Assembly: GCF_002904295.1 (NCBI RefSeq) | Contig: NZ_PPHG01000015.1 | Span: forward strand, 1-32,358 | From: Amycolatopsis sp. CA-128772 | Lineage (GTDB): Bacteria; Actinomycetota; Actinomycetes; Mycobacteriales; Pseudonocardiaceae | Length of the DNA stretch: 32,358 nt | Direction: 5' to 3' | In this document: positions 7,691 to 15,561 of the stretch, piece by piece | Layout of the letters: each line of letters starts with the position of its first letter | Position numbering within the stretch: the stretch's first letter is position 1 | Position numbers and translations under genes: made by a program | The notes under the pieces: model-generated | Databases searched by the model: none | Told to the model about the DNA's origin: nothing | What the model saw: only the letters and a program-made list of their open reading frames with translations

Positions 7691-8989
7691 TCAGGCCGGC
7701 TGCTCCGGGTCCAGCGAGTTGCCCGCCGGGATGTGCCCGCAGCTCGACGGCGCCGCCTTGCCGGCGAACCGGTCGGCCAGCCAGCCGATCGCCGCGGGCG
7801 CCCACGCCGCCACGCCGCCGACGTGGCTGAGCGCGTCGTACTGCGTGTACTTGATCGAGCCGTTGCCGGTGGCGCAGTACTGCCGGGCGAGCGCCCGGAC
7901 GTCGCCGGCCACCATCACGCCGTCGCCGGTGCCGATGCCCGGCAGGTTGCCCGTGGTCCCTTCGAGGAACCCGGCGTTGCCCTGGGCGATGAAGCCGGGG
8001 ACCGACGGCGTCGGCGCGGACCCGATGTTGACCTGGTTCACCGCGGCGACGAAAGGCGGCACCGAGTTCGGGTTCGCGTATTCGGGTTTCGCGATCTTCT
8101 GCCACGTCAGCCCCGGGTAGCGGCCGAGCGCGGTGATGATCGACGCGTGCTCCAGCTCGTCGAGCACCTTGAGCCCGTACTCGCTCGCGTACGGCCGCAG
8201 GTCGATGCCGTAGCCGCGCGCGACGCCGATCAGCGCCATCGGGATGACGCCGGACCAGACCGGGCTGCCGCTGACGTACCGCAGGTTGTGCGCGGGGTCG
8301 ACGAGCACGCCGCCTTCGGTGAAGCCGACGAGGTTTCCGTTGACGTCGGGGGCGTAACTCGGCGCCAGCGCGGCCGCCCAGCCGGTCGCGATCGCGCCGC
8401 CGGAGTAGCCGAGGAGGCCGAACTTCGTGCTCTTGGTCATCCCGGTCGCCGCCGAGCTCGTCACGGCGCGGATCGAGTCGAGGGTGTTCGTGCCGTACTC
8501 CGGCCCGGCGGCGAAGTCCGCGGTCTGGCCTTCGGTGTCGGGCACGACCACGTTGTAGCCCAGCAGGAGCGACGGCAGGAGCAGCAGCGACTCGGCGTTG
8601 GGCAGGAGCCCGCCGAGGGTGACGTCCCCGGCGATGGCCCGCGACGGCGCATCGGCGGGGTCGAGCGAGTCGTAGGCCGACTGGTACGACACGGCTTTTG
8701 TGGTGTCGCCGGTGATGCTGCGGACGACCGAGGTGACGTTCGCGGCCGGACGGCCCTGCGCGTCGGTGGTCCGGTAGAGCAGCTGGACGGCCTGCACCGG
8801 CGTCGCGAGCCCGACGACGTGGTAGGCCAGGGTCCGGGTCTTGAGAACGGTCCCGGGTGCGTAGGACGACAACGGCGTGCTGCCGTCGTATACGTAGAAG
8901 GAACCGGCCGAAGCGGCGGCCGGAGTGGCCGGAGCGGCGGCGACGGCCAGCGCGAGCGCGGCGGCGGACGCGGCGGTGCGAACGGTCAT
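7691..8989 (-). CDS. Secreted LIP-family lipase/esterase
   Basis: The 432-aa protein has a Sec signal peptide (Ala-rich, likely cut after the AAAS near residue 27). It belongs to the secretory lipase family (LIP, alpha/beta hydrolase) also seen in Candida and actinomycetes. The nucleophile elbow is GYSGG in KFGLLGYSGGAIATGWAA. A late LSHVGGVAAWAP supplies the likely catalytic His, and an Asp in VVPDTEG or further on may complete the triad. Cysteines near the C-terminus could pair. ATG 8989 has a clean GGGGAG a few bases upstream and places the signal peptide correctly; ATG 9019 would add an unlikely extension. The gene ends in a hairpin and has a palindrome-bearing promoter. Confidence 0.9.
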   Translation of the reverse strand: MTVRTAASAAALALAVAAAPATPAAASAGSFYVYDGSTPLSSYAPGTVLKTRTLAYHVVGLATPVQAVQLLYRTTDAQGRPAANVTSVVRSITGDTTKAVSYQSAYDSLDPADAPSRAIAGDVTLGGLLPNAESLLLLPSLLLGYNVVVPDTEGQTADFAAGPEYGTNTLDSIRAVTSSAATGMTKSTKFGLLGYSGGAIATGWAAALAPSYAPDVNGNLVGFTEGGVLVDPAHNLRYVSGSPVWSGVIPMALIGVARGYGIDLRPYASEYGLKVLDELEHASIITALGRYPGLTWQKIAKPEYANPNSVPPFVAAVNQVNIGSAPTPSVPGFIAQGNAGFLEGTTGNLPGIGTGDGVMVAGDVRALARQYCATGNGSIKYTQYDALSHVGGVAAWAPAAIGWLADRFAGKAAPSSCGHIPAGNSLDPEQPA

Positions 8990-9031
8990 GACTCCCCTTT
9001 GAATCATGAAGCTGATCACGCGGATCGCCGT

Positions 9032-9060
9032 AACCTACCGCGGAGTAGGTGTGCTGTACA
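9032..9060 (-). promoter_or_regulatory. Lipase promoter with a palindromic operator between -35 and -10
   Basis: On the minus strand TGTACA (9055-9060) and TAGGTT (9032-9037) are 17 bp apart, a plausible -35/-10 pair. The inverted repeat ACCTAC-CGCGGA-GTAGGT at 9033-9050 overlaps the -10 and fills most of the spacer, so a bound protein would block RNA polymerase. The same CCTAC-N6-GTAG pattern lies before the acyl-CoA oxidase gene. Confidence 0.55.
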
Positions 9061-9124
9061 GGTGCGTACACCATCCGGCGGGCGGGGTGCGCAACGCCAC
9101 CACGCGGGGCGGCCGGAACAGGTC

Positions 9125-9130
9125 CAGAAT
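9125..9130 (+). promoter_or_regulatory. Possible -10 box of a leaderless fumC promoter
   Basis: CAGAAT lies seven bases before the fumC ATG and there is no ribosome binding site in between. That geometry fits a leaderless transcript. No convincing -35 is seen, so support is modest. Confidence 0.35.
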
Positions 9131-9137
9131 CGGTGTC

Positions 9138-10535
9138 ATGGCTGATCAGGAATACCGGATCGAACACGACACGATGGGCGAGGTCCGCGTGCCCGCCGAC
9201 GCGCTCTACCGCGCGCAGACGCAGCGGGCCGTCGAGAACTTCCCCATCTCGGGCCGGGGCCTGGAACGGGCCCAGATCCGCGCGCTCGGCCTGCTCAAAG
9301 CCGCCGCGGCGCGGGTGAACCAGAAACTGGGCGTGCTGGACGCCGACGTCGCGGACGCCATCGCGGCCGCCGCCGGCGAGGTCGCCGACGGGGCCCACGA
9401 CGCGCACTTCCCGATCGACGTCTTCCAGACCGGCTCGGGGACGTCGTCGAACATGAACGCCAACGAGGTCATCGCGACGCTGGCTTCGCGCGCGCTCGGC
9501 CGGGACGTGCACCCGAACGACCACGTCAACGCGTCGCAGTCGTCGAACGACACCTTCCCGACGACGATCCACGTCGCCGCGACCGAAGCCGTGACCAAGG
9601 ACGTCATCCCGGCGCTCGAATACCTCGCCGGCGCCATCGAGGTGCGCGCCGCGGAATGGGCGGACGTCGTGAAGTCCGGCCGTACGCACCTGATGGACGC
9701 CGTGCCGATCACGCTCGGCCAGGAGGCCGGCGCGTGGGCGTCGCAGATCCGCTACGGCGTCGAGCGGCTCAAGTCGGGCCTGCCGCGGCTGGGCGAGCTG
9801 CCGATCGGCGGCACGGCCGTCGGGTCGGGGCTCAACGCGCCGGACGGCTTCGGCTCGTCGGTCGCCGCCGAGCTCGCCACGGTGACCGGGCTGCCGCTGA
9901 CCGAGGCCCGCGACCACTTCGAGGCGCAGGCGACGCAGGACAGCGTCGTCGAGACCTCCGGGCACCTGCGCACGATCGCCGTGTCGCTCAACAAGATCGC
10001 CAACGACCTGCGGTGGCTGGGCTCCGGGCCGCGCACCGGCCTGGCCGAGCTGGCGCTGCCGGACCTGCAGCCGGGTTCGTCGATCATGCCGGGCAAGGTG
10101 AACCCGGTGCTCCCGGAGGCGACGCTGCAGGTGGTCGCGCAGGTGATCGGCAACGACGCGGCCGTCGCGTTCGCCGGGGCCGCGGGCAACTTCCAGCTCA
10201 ACGTCAACCTGCCGGTGATCGCCCGCAACGTGCTCGAATCGGCGCGGCTGCTCGCGGCCGTTTCGCGGCTGCTGGCGGACAAGGTGTTCGCGGGCATCAC
10301 GGTGAACACAGACCGCACGCGGACCTACGCCGAGGGCTCGCCGTCCATCGTGACGCCGTTGAACAAATACATCGGTTACGAGGCCGCGGCCGCGGTCGCG
10401 AAGCAGGCGCTGAAGGAACTGAAGACGATCCGGGAAGTCGTCATCGAACGCGGGTACGTGCAGGAGGGGAAGCTCACCGAGGCGCAGCTGGACGAGGCGC
10501 TCGACGTGCTGCGCATGGCCCGCGGCGGGAAGTGA
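9138..10535 (+). CDS. fumC: Class II fumarate hydratase
   Basis: FumC interconverts fumarate and malate in the TCA cycle as an iron-independent tetramer. The 465-aa protein shows the superfamily segments in order: [42 protein letters not shown] and the signature [12 protein letters not shown]. The usual class II length is met. ATG 9138 starts directly before [14 protein letters not shown], the conserved N-terminus. Its TGA shares one base with the ATG of the XRE regulator (TGATG), so the regulator is translated in its wake. In mycobacteria fum lies beside glpX; here accessory genes have been placed between them. Confidence 0.97.
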   Translation: MADQEYRIEHDTMGEVRVPADALYRAQTQRAVENFPISGRGLERAQIRALGLLKAAAARVNQKLGVLDADVADAIAAAAGEVADGAHDAHFPIDVFQTGSGTSSNMNANEVIATLASRALGRDVHPNDHVNASQSSNDTFPTTIHVAATEAVTKDVIPALEYLAGAIEVRAAEWADVVKSGRTHLMDAVPITLGQEAGAWASQIRYGVERLKSGLPRLGELPIGGTAVGSGLNAPDGFGSSVAAELATVTGLPLTEARDHFEAQATQDSVVETSGHLRTIAVSLNKIANDLRWLGSGPRTGLAELALPDLQPGSSIMPGKVNPVLPEATLQVVAQVIGNDAAVAFAGAAGNFQLNVNLPVIARNVLESARLLAAVSRLLADKVFAGITVNTDRTRTYAEGSPSIVTPLNKYIGYEAAAAVAKQALKELKTIREVVIERGYVQEGKLTEAQLDEALDVLRMARGGK

Positions 10536-11386
10536 TGAGCGAGCTGGGCGCCTTCCTGAAGGCGCGCCGCGCCGCCCTCGACCCCGCCGGCCTCGGCCTG
10601 CCGCGCGGGGTCACCCAGCGGCGGGTCAAGGGCCTGCGGCGCGAGGAGCTGGCGCAGCTGGCCGGGATCAGCGTCGACTACTACACGCGGCTGGAGCAGG
10701 GCCGCGCGAAGAACGTTTCCGACGCCGTCCTCGGCTCGCTGGCCCGTGCGCTGCGCCTCGACGCCGGCGAGGAGTCCTACCTGCACAACCTCGCCGCGCC
10801 GCAGCGCCGGGAGCCGGGCCCGGCGCCGCGGATCCGGCCCGAGCTGCAGCACCTGCTGGACGCCATCCAGGCGCCCGCGTTCGTCTTCGGCCGGTACCTG
10901 GAGGTGCTGGCCTGGAACCCGCTCGGCGGCGCGGTCTCGTTCGACTTCGGCCGGCTCGGAGAGCGCAGCATGCCCAAGCTCGTCTTCACCGACGAACGCG
11001 CGAAGCAGCTGCACCCGGAGTGGGACGCGGTGTGCCGCGAGCTCGTCGCCAACCTTCGCGCGGAGAGCGGGCGGCACCCCGGCGACCCGCAGCTCACCCG
11101 GTTGGTGGACGAGCTTTCCTCGGCCAGCGCGGAGTTCCGCGCGCTGTGGGCCGAGCACGCGGTGCAGGAGAAGGCGCAGGGGTGGAAGCTGATCGTGAAC
11201 CCCGTGGTCGGCGAGCTGCGGCTGCGCTACCAGACGCTGCGCCTGCCCGACGACCCCGACCAGGGCCTGGTGGTCTACCACGCCGAACCGGGGTCGGCGA
11301 GCGAGCGCGCGCTCGGGCTGCTGGCCAGCTGGATCGCCGACGCACCCGCCGGGCAGCGGCGGGTGACCACTCCGGGGATCTCCTGA
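10535..11386 (+). CDS. XRE-family regulator with MmyB-like ligand-binding domain
   Basis: The 283-aa protein has an N-terminal Xre helix-turn-helix (LGAFLKARRAAL, then LRREELAQLAGISVDYYTRLEQGR) over about residues 1-80. A C-terminal domain of the MmyB/MLTR_LBD type follows (AFVFGRYLEVLAWNP, FRALWAEHAV, ending in LVVYHAEPGS). Family members in actinomycetes usually bind fatty-acid-like ligands and sit divergent from a short-chain dehydrogenase. Here the gene is instead coupled to fumC by a one-base overlap. No palindromic operator is obvious at the fumC promoter. Identity of the ligand and targets is unknown. Confidence 0.93.
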   Translation: MSELGAFLKARRAALDPAGLGLPRGVTQRRVKGLRREELAQLAGISVDYYTRLEQGRAKNVSDAVLGSLARALRLDAGEESYLHNLAAPQRREPGPAPRIRPELQHLLDAIQAPAFVFGRYLEVLAWNPLGGAVSFDFGRLGERSMPKLVFTDERAKQLHPEWDAVCRELVANLRAESGRHPGDPQLTRLVDELSSASAEFRALWAEHAVQEKAQGWKLIVNPVVGELRLRYQTLRLPDDPDQGLVVYHAEPGSASERALGLLASWIADAPAGQRRVTTPGIS

Positions 11387-11426
11387 CGTGCCCCTCCACC
11401 AGGGCGGACCGCCCACCGCCGTGAAA

Positions 11427-11449
11427 TTGTCGGTGGTCCGGGTCATGAT
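11427..11449 (+). promoter_or_regulatory. RecA-NDp/PafBC-type DNA-damage promoter of the DNA ligase gene
   Basis: TTGTCGGTGG at 11427-11436 matches the TTGTCRGTGG core of the LexA-independent damage promoters of actinobacteria, activated by PafBC. After a 7-bp gap CATGAT (11444-11449) occupies the -10 position, and the GTG start follows six bases later, giving a leaderless transcript. The -10 is weak, which suits an activator-dependent promoter. The -35 also lies in an imperfect hairpin (CCACCG/CGGTGG). Confidence 0.7.
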
Positions 11450-11455
11450 GTCCGG

Positions 11456-12988
11456 GTGCTGCTGAACGAGTTGGTCCGCGCGTCCGCCGAGCTGGCGGCG
11501 ACCAGGTCCAGGAAGGCGAAGATCGCCGTCCTGGCCGCGGTGCTGCGCGCCGCCGAAGTCGCCGAGCTGCCCGCGGTGGTCGCCTACCTCACGGGGCAGA
11601 CCGCGCAGGACAGGCTGGGGGCGGGCTGGCGCACCCTGGCCGCACTGGGCGCCTCGCCGTGCGAAGCGTCCGTGGCCACGGTCACCGAGGTGGACGCGGC
11701 CCTGACCGCGGCCGCGGGCGTCGCGGCGGGCACGGGGTCCAACGCGCGGCGGCAGGACGTGCTGCGCGCGCTGTTCGTCCGGCTGACGGCGGACGAACAG
11801 CAGTTCCTGTTCCGGCTGGTCACCGGCGAGCTGCGGCAGGGCGCGCTGGAAGGCGTGATGGTCGACGCCGTCGCGGCGGCGGCCGAGGTGCCGGCCGCGG
11901 ACGTGCGGCGGGCCTTCATGCTGTCCGGGAAGCTCGGTGTCACCGCGGTCGCGGCGCTGACCGGCGGGCAGGCGGCGCTGGCGGAGTTCCGGCTCACCCT
12001 GGGCACGCCGGTCAAGCCGATGCTGGCGTCGCCGGCGGAGTCGCTCGACGAGGCCGTCGCCGAGCACGCGGAGGCGATCGTCGAGTACAAAATGGACGGT
12101 GCGCGGATCCAGGTGCACCGCCAGGGCGGCGAAGTGCACATCTGGACGCGGACGCTGCGCGAGATCACCGGCAGCGTCCAGGAGCTGGTCGAGCTGGTGC
12201 GGGCGCTGCCGTGCGAATCGGTGGTGCTCGACGGCGAAACCCTCGCGCTGACCGACGCCGGGCGGCCACGGCCGTTCCAGGACACGCAGAGCCGGTTCGG
12301 CAGCACCCGCGAGGAGCAGGTCAAGGCGCTGCTGCTGCGGCCGTACTTCTTCGACTGCCTGCACCTCGACGGCGTCGACCTGCTGGACGCGCCGCTGTCG
12401 GAGCGCAACGCGGCGCTGCGCAAGGTCGCCGGGGCACACGTGATCCCGGGCGAGGTGGGCACGGCCCGCGCGGACGCGGTGCTGGAGGCGGCGATGGAAG
12501 CGGGCCACGAAGGGGTGATGGTCAAGGACCTCGCGTCGCCGTACGCGGCCGGGCGGCGCGGGCGGGCGTGGCTGAAGGTCAAGCCGGTGCACACGATCGA
12601 CCTCGTCGTGCTCGGCGCGGAGTGGGGGCACGGCCGGCGCACCGGCACGCTGTCGAACCTGCACCTGGGCGCCCGCGACCCGGACGGCGGCCCGCCGATC
12701 ATGGTGGGCAAGACGTTCAAGGGGATGACCGACGAGCTGCTGGCGTGGCAGACGAGGACGTTCCAGGAGATCGAGACCCACCGCGACGACTGGACGGTGT
12801 ACGTGCGGCCGGAGATCGTGGTGGAGATCGAGCTGGACAGCGCCCAGCTGAGCACCCGCTACCCCGGCGGCCTGGCGCTGCGGTTCGCGCGGGTGGTCCG
12901 CTACCGCCCGGACAAGGACCCGGCCGACGCCGACACGATCGACACGGTCCGCGGCCTGCTGCACGGCGACCGGCCGGACGGGAGCTGA
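11456..12988 (+). CDS. ligB: ATP-dependent DNA ligase, LigB type
   Basis: The enzyme seals DNA nicks through an AMP-lysine intermediate. The 510-aa protein has an N-terminal DNA-binding domain (to about residue 180), then the nucleotidyltransferase core with motif I EYKMDGAR (Lys212), motif III VVLDGE and YFFDCLHLDG, motif IV EGVMVKDL, motif V AWLKVKP, and a C-terminal OB fold. Length agrees with mycobacterial LigB (about 507 aa). It is an accessory enzyme; the replicative ligase would be the NAD-dependent LigA, not in this window. GTG 11456 is taken because the promoter places the transcript start there and no ribosome binding site precedes it. In mycobacteria ligB is far from fum, so its place here is lineage specific. 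Confidence 0.95.
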   Translation: MLLNELVRASAELAATRSRKAKIAVLAAVLRAAEVAELPAVVAYLTGQTAQDRLGAGWRTLAALGASPCEASVATVTEVDAALTAAAGVAAGTGSNARRQDVLRALFVRLTADEQQFLFRLVTGELRQGALEGVMVDAVAAAAEVPAADVRRAFMLSGKLGVTAVAALTGGQAALAEFRLTLGTPVKPMLASPAESLDEAVAEHAEAIVEYKMDGARIQVHRQGGEVHIWTRTLREITGSVQELVELVRALPCESVVLDGETLALTDAGRPRPFQDTQSRFGSTREEQVKALLLRPYFFDCLHLDGVDLLDAPLSERNAALRKVAGAHVIPGEVGTARADAVLEAAMEAGHEGVMVKDLASPYAAGRRGRAWLKVKPVHTIDLVVLGAEWGHGRRTGTLSNLHLGARDPDGGPPIMVGKTFKGMTDELLAWQTRTFQEIETHRDDWTVYVRPEIVVEIELDSAQLSTRYPGGLALRFARVVRYRPDKDPADADTIDTVRGLLHGDRPDGS

Positions 12989-13134
12989 CGAACGGACCGA
13001 CCGAAGTCGCTGGTGCGCGCGTCCCGCCGTGGTGACGAGAATTTTCCCGACACAGCCGGCGCCGAAGATCCCTAAAGTGCGCTCCTTCACAGGGATTCCG
13101 CTCACTTCCCCGAGCGGTCACGGAGGAGCCGGCA

Positions 13135-13575
13135 GTGGTCAGCAAGGAACAGATGAAGGCGGCCATCCACGCCGCCTTCGACGGCGCGGTCGCCGGCGGA
13201 GCGAGCTACACCAAGGTGTACGCCGCGGAAATCAGGCAGAAGAACTACCTGGTCTTCCGCACCACCAGCGTCGCCAACTTCGCGCTGGGCTTCAAGCCCG
13301 GGCAGACCGATCTCGTCCTCGTCCCGCTCGAGGAGAAGAACGGCACCGTCACGGCGGGCACGCCGCTGACGATCACCGACGCCAACCGCGCGTCGGTGAA
13401 GAAGCGTGACCTGCAGGGCCGGTTCGTCATCAAGACGACCGACGGCCGGACGTTCCGGCTCAGCATCATCCCGTCGGTGACGAAGCTCCTGGCCGCCGCC
13501 TACCAGCTGCCGGTCGAGCAGAAGGCGGAGTACGAGGCGTTCACCGCCCTGCGGGACACGCTCCTCGCCGCGTGA
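13135..13575 (+). CDS. Unknown 146-aa cytoplasmic protein
   Basis: I do not recognise a family. The protein is soluble, with an N-terminal helix (KEQMKAAIHAAFDGAV), a strand-rich middle containing NYLVFRTTSVANFALGF and GRFVIKTTDGRTFRLSI, and a C-terminal helical part (AYQLPVEQKAEYEAF). The alternation of strands ending in a helix could be a PH-like barrel, but that is a guess. GTG 13135 has an excellent GGAGGAG at 13122-13128. A TAAAGT box at 13073-13078 could be its -10. Its stop is followed by a terminator hairpin, so it is probably monocistronic. Confidence 0.85.
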   Translation: MVSKEQMKAAIHAAFDGAVAGGASYTKVYAAEIRQKNYLVFRTTSVANFALGFKPGQTDLVLVPLEEKNGTVTAGTPLTITDANRASVKKRDLQGRFVIKTTDGRTFRLSIIPSVTKLLAAAYQLPVEQKAEYEAFTALRDTLLAA

Positions 13576-13582
13576 CGACCGA

Positions 13583-13612
13583 GCGCCCCGGTGCCGGTGT
13601 TCACCGGGGCGC
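13583..13612 (+). terminator. Hairpin after the 146-aa protein gene
   Basis: An 11-bp perfect stem (13583-13593 with 13602-13612) encloses the loop CCGGTGTT. It begins 8 bp after the stop codon. No T-tract follows. Confidence 0.7.
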
Positions 13613-13641
13613 ACCCGGCAGCGGTCGGTCCACAGTGGAGT

Positions 13642-13647
13642 TAAGCT
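13642..13647 (+). promoter_or_regulatory. -10 box of a leaderless promoter for the Pr6Pr gene
   Basis: TAAGCT ends six bases before the ATG at 13654, and no ribosome binding site precedes the ATG. It sits inside a small GGAG/CTCC inverted repeat (13637-13649). Confidence 0.5.
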
Positions 13648-13653
13648 CCGCGG

Positions 13654-14259
13654 ATGCGCAGCGAAACGCTCACCCGCGCCTGGTTCGCGGTCACCGCGGT
13701 GGTCGCCCTGACCGGCCTCGTCACCCAGGTCGTCGCCACCGCGGGTGCCCCGGACGGGCGGGTGGCGAACCTGCTCTGCTTCTTCACGATCGATTCGAAC
13801 CTGCTGGTCACGCTCACCTCGGCGCTGGTCGCGCTGGGCCTGGCCCGCGGCCGGCTGTTCACCGTCCTCTGGCTCGACGCGCTGGTGGGCATCATCGTGA
13901 CCGGCATCGTCTACCAGGTCGCCCTGGCCGGCCTCTACGAACTGCACGGCCTCCCGCTGTTCGCGGACACGATGCTGCACAAGGTGACGCCGATCCTGTT
14001 CGTGCTCGGCTGGCTGCTCGCCGCCCCACGCGGCGTGCTGAACGGGCGCACGGTCTGGTGGTCGCTGCTGTACCCGCTGGCCTGGCTGGCCTTCACGCTC
14101 CCCCGCGGCGCGATCACCGGCTTCTACCCGTACCCGTTCGTCGACGCGGGCGCCCTCGGCTACGGCCAGGTGACGCTGAACTGCGTCTTCATCGGCCTGT
14201 TCTTCACGGCCCTGGCCACCGGCGCCTTCCTGTACGACCGCCGGCTCGCGCCTGCCTAG
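13654..14259 (+). CDS. Pr6Pr-family integral membrane protein
   Basis: The 201-aa protein is almost wholly hydrophobic with about six membrane helices (for example WFAVTAVVALTGLVTQVV and LFTVLWLDALVGIIVTGIVY). Polar motifs between them (FFTIDSNLLV, HKVTPILFVLGW, YPYPFVDAGALGYG) are those of the Pr6Pr/FAR-17a-like family. Its biochemical role is not established; related eukaryotic proteins hydrolyse fatty-acid esters of hydroxy fatty acids, but I see no reason to transfer that here. The stop codon TAG is part of a CTAG shared with the convergent oxidoreductase gene. Confidence 0.88.
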   Translation: MRSETLTRAWFAVTAVVALTGLVTQVVATAGAPDGRVANLLCFFTIDSNLLVTLTSALVALGLARGRLFTVLWLDALVGIIVTGIVYQVALAGLYELHGLPLFADTMLHKVTPILFVLGWLLAAPRGVLNGRTVWWSLLYPLAWLAFTLPRGAITGFYPYPFVDAGALGYGQVTLNCVFIGLFFTALATGAFLYDRRLAPA

Positions 14260-15464
14260 CCGCGGACGCGGCGGAACGCGTTGAGCCCGTCGGTCAGCCC
14301 GGCCTGCAGCAGCGTCGGGAGCGCGCCGCGGCGGTCGGCCGGTTTGCCGGCGGCGATGCGGTGCATCTGGCGGGTGTGCCACTGGATCTCCAGGAGGCTG
14401 TCGGCCAGCCGGACGCCGGTTTTCGGGCAGAGGCGCTCCGCGCGGACGTCTTCGCCGTCGAGCAGGCGCGCCGGCAACGCCGGGTCCACGACCAGTGGCC
14501 GGCCGAGGCCGATCACGTCCAATGCGCCCGAGCGCAGCGCGTCCTCCATGCCGCCCCGAGTCGCGAAACCGCCCGTGACCATCAGAGCGACGTCGGACAC
14601 TTCGCGCGCTTTCGCCGCGTAGTCCAGGAAGTACGCTTCGCGCGCCTGGGTGCTCGCGCGTCCGGAGCCCATCATCGCGGCCTTCTCGTACGTGCCGCCG
14701 GAGACTTCGAGCAGGTCCAGTCCGGCCTCGCCGAGCTCGCGGACGACCTCCAGCGACTCCTCCTCGGTGAAGCCGCCGCGCTGGAAGTCCGCGCTGTTGA
14801 GCTTCACCGCCACCGGCACGTCGTCGCCGACGGCCGCGCGGACCCGGCGGACGACTTCCAGGAGGAACCGGCGGCGGCGCACCGCGTCGCCGCCCCACGC
14901 GTCCGTGCGCCGGTTCGTCAGCGGGGAAAGGAACTGGGACACGAGGTAGCCGTGGGCGCCGTGGATCTGGACGCCGTGGAAGCCGGCGTCGGCGAACGTC
15001 CGCGCCGCCACCGCGAACCGGTCGATGATCGCTTCGATCTCTTCGCCGGTCAGGGCACGCGGCGGCGCGAAGGCCGTGCGGATGCCGCGGTTGCCGAACG
15101 ACACGGCGGACGGCGCCACCGGCTCGCGCGAGAGGTACCGCGGGCTCTGCCGCCCCGGGTGGTTCAACTGGACCCACAGGCGGGTGTCCGTACCCTCGAC
15201 CGCCCGCGCCCAGGCCCGGAAGCCGGCCGGGTCCGCGGCCGCCGCCACGTTGCGCGGCTCGCCGAGCGCGGCCGGGTCGACCATGACGTTGCCGGTGACC
15301 AGGACGCCCGCGCCGCCGCGGGCCCACGTCCGGTACAGCTCGAAGAGCTCGCGCGTGGGGGCGTTCCGGCGGTCGCCGAGCTGCTCGCTCAGCGCCGACT
15401 TGGCCAGGCGGTTCGGCAGCACCGCACCGCACCGCAGCTTCAGCGGCTCCGCCAGCAGCGTCAT
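14256..15464 (-). CDS. NADH:flavin oxidoreductase, Old Yellow Enzyme family
   Basis: The 402-aa FMN-dependent TIM-barrel enzyme starts with the family N-terminus (LKLRCGAVLPNRLAKSAL). It has WVQLNHPGRQSPR, the substrate-binding HGAHGYLVSQFLSPLTNRR, VAVKLNS, and phosphate-binding VTGGFATRGGMEDAL with DVIGLGRPLV. Such enzymes reduce activated alkenes with NAD(P)H; the substrate is unknown. ATG 15464 has GAAGGGTGA upstream. Its promoter region is full of CGGTA half-sites and is shared with the divergent metallo-hydrolase. The 3' end overlaps the convergent Pr6Pr gene by four bases, leaving no room for a terminator. Confidence 0.93.
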   Translation of the reverse strand: MTLLAEPLKLRCGAVLPNRLAKSALSEQLGDRRNAPTRELFELYRTWARGGAGVLVTGNVMVDPAALGEPRNVAAAADPAGFRAWARAVEGTDTRLWVQLNHPGRQSPRYLSREPVAPSAVSFGNRGIRTAFAPPRALTGEEIEAIIDRFAVAARTFADAGFHGVQIHGAHGYLVSQFLSPLTNRRTDAWGGDAVRRRRFLLEVVRRVRAAVGDDVPVAVKLNSADFQRGGFTEEESLEVVRELGEAGLDLLEVSGGTYEKAAMMGSGRASTQAREAYFLDYAAKAREVSDVALMVTGGFATRGGMEDALRSGALDVIGLGRPLVVDPALPARLLDGEDVRAERLCPKTGVRLADSLLEIQWHTRQMHRIAAGKPADRRGALPTLLQAGLTDGLNAFRRVRG

Positions 15465-15488
15465 CGCGTCACCCTTCGAACTTACTCA

Positions 15489-15525
15489 CGGTAAGATGAC
15501 TGGACGGTAGCATACCGTCGGTATG
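15489..15525. promoter_or_regulatory. Cluster of CGGTA half-sites forming overlapping palindromes between OYE and metallo-hydrolase genes
   Basis: CGGTA occurs at 15489-15493, 15505-15509 and 15519-15523, and on the other strand at 15513-15517. Two overlapping inverted repeats result: GACGGTA-GCA-TACCGTC (15503-15519) and CATACCG-T-CGGTATG (15511-15525). A weaker CTTAC/GTAAG repeat lies at 15481-15495, and GATGAC/GTCATC flanks the core (15495-15500, 15525-15530). This is the usual form of a TetR-family operator. It sits upstream of both genes. Confidence 0.65.
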
Positions 15526-15548
15526 TCATCTACCCGTCGAATGACCAC

Positions 15549-15554
15549 TAGGGT
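15549..15554 (+). promoter_or_regulatory. -10 box of a leaderless promoter for the metallo-hydrolase
   Basis: TAGGGT lies seven bases before the ATG at 15562 with no ribosome binding site between them. The -35 position would fall just at the end of the CGGTA palindrome cluster, so repressor binding there could block this promoter. Confidence 0.5.
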
Positions 15555-15561
15555 CGGGCGC

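Noticed and set aside
9067..9072. Second palindrome (GGTGT/ACACC) in the lipase-fumC gap
   Set aside because: Arms are only five bases with a long spacer, expected by chance at this GC content.
10535..11386. XRE protein as an antitoxin or phage repressor
   Set aside because: The C-terminal half is the MmyB-like ligand domain and no toxin partner lies beside it.
10376..13105. Very long minus-strand open frame opposite the XRE and ligB genes
   Set aside because: Arg/Leu/Val/Asp-rich composition typical of a GC-rich shadow frame. The opposite strand encodes well-recognised proteins.
13102..15432. Long minus-strand frame spanning the 146-aa and Pr6Pr genes
   Set aside because: Composition is that of a shadow frame and it overlaps the real OYE gene in another frame on the same strand.
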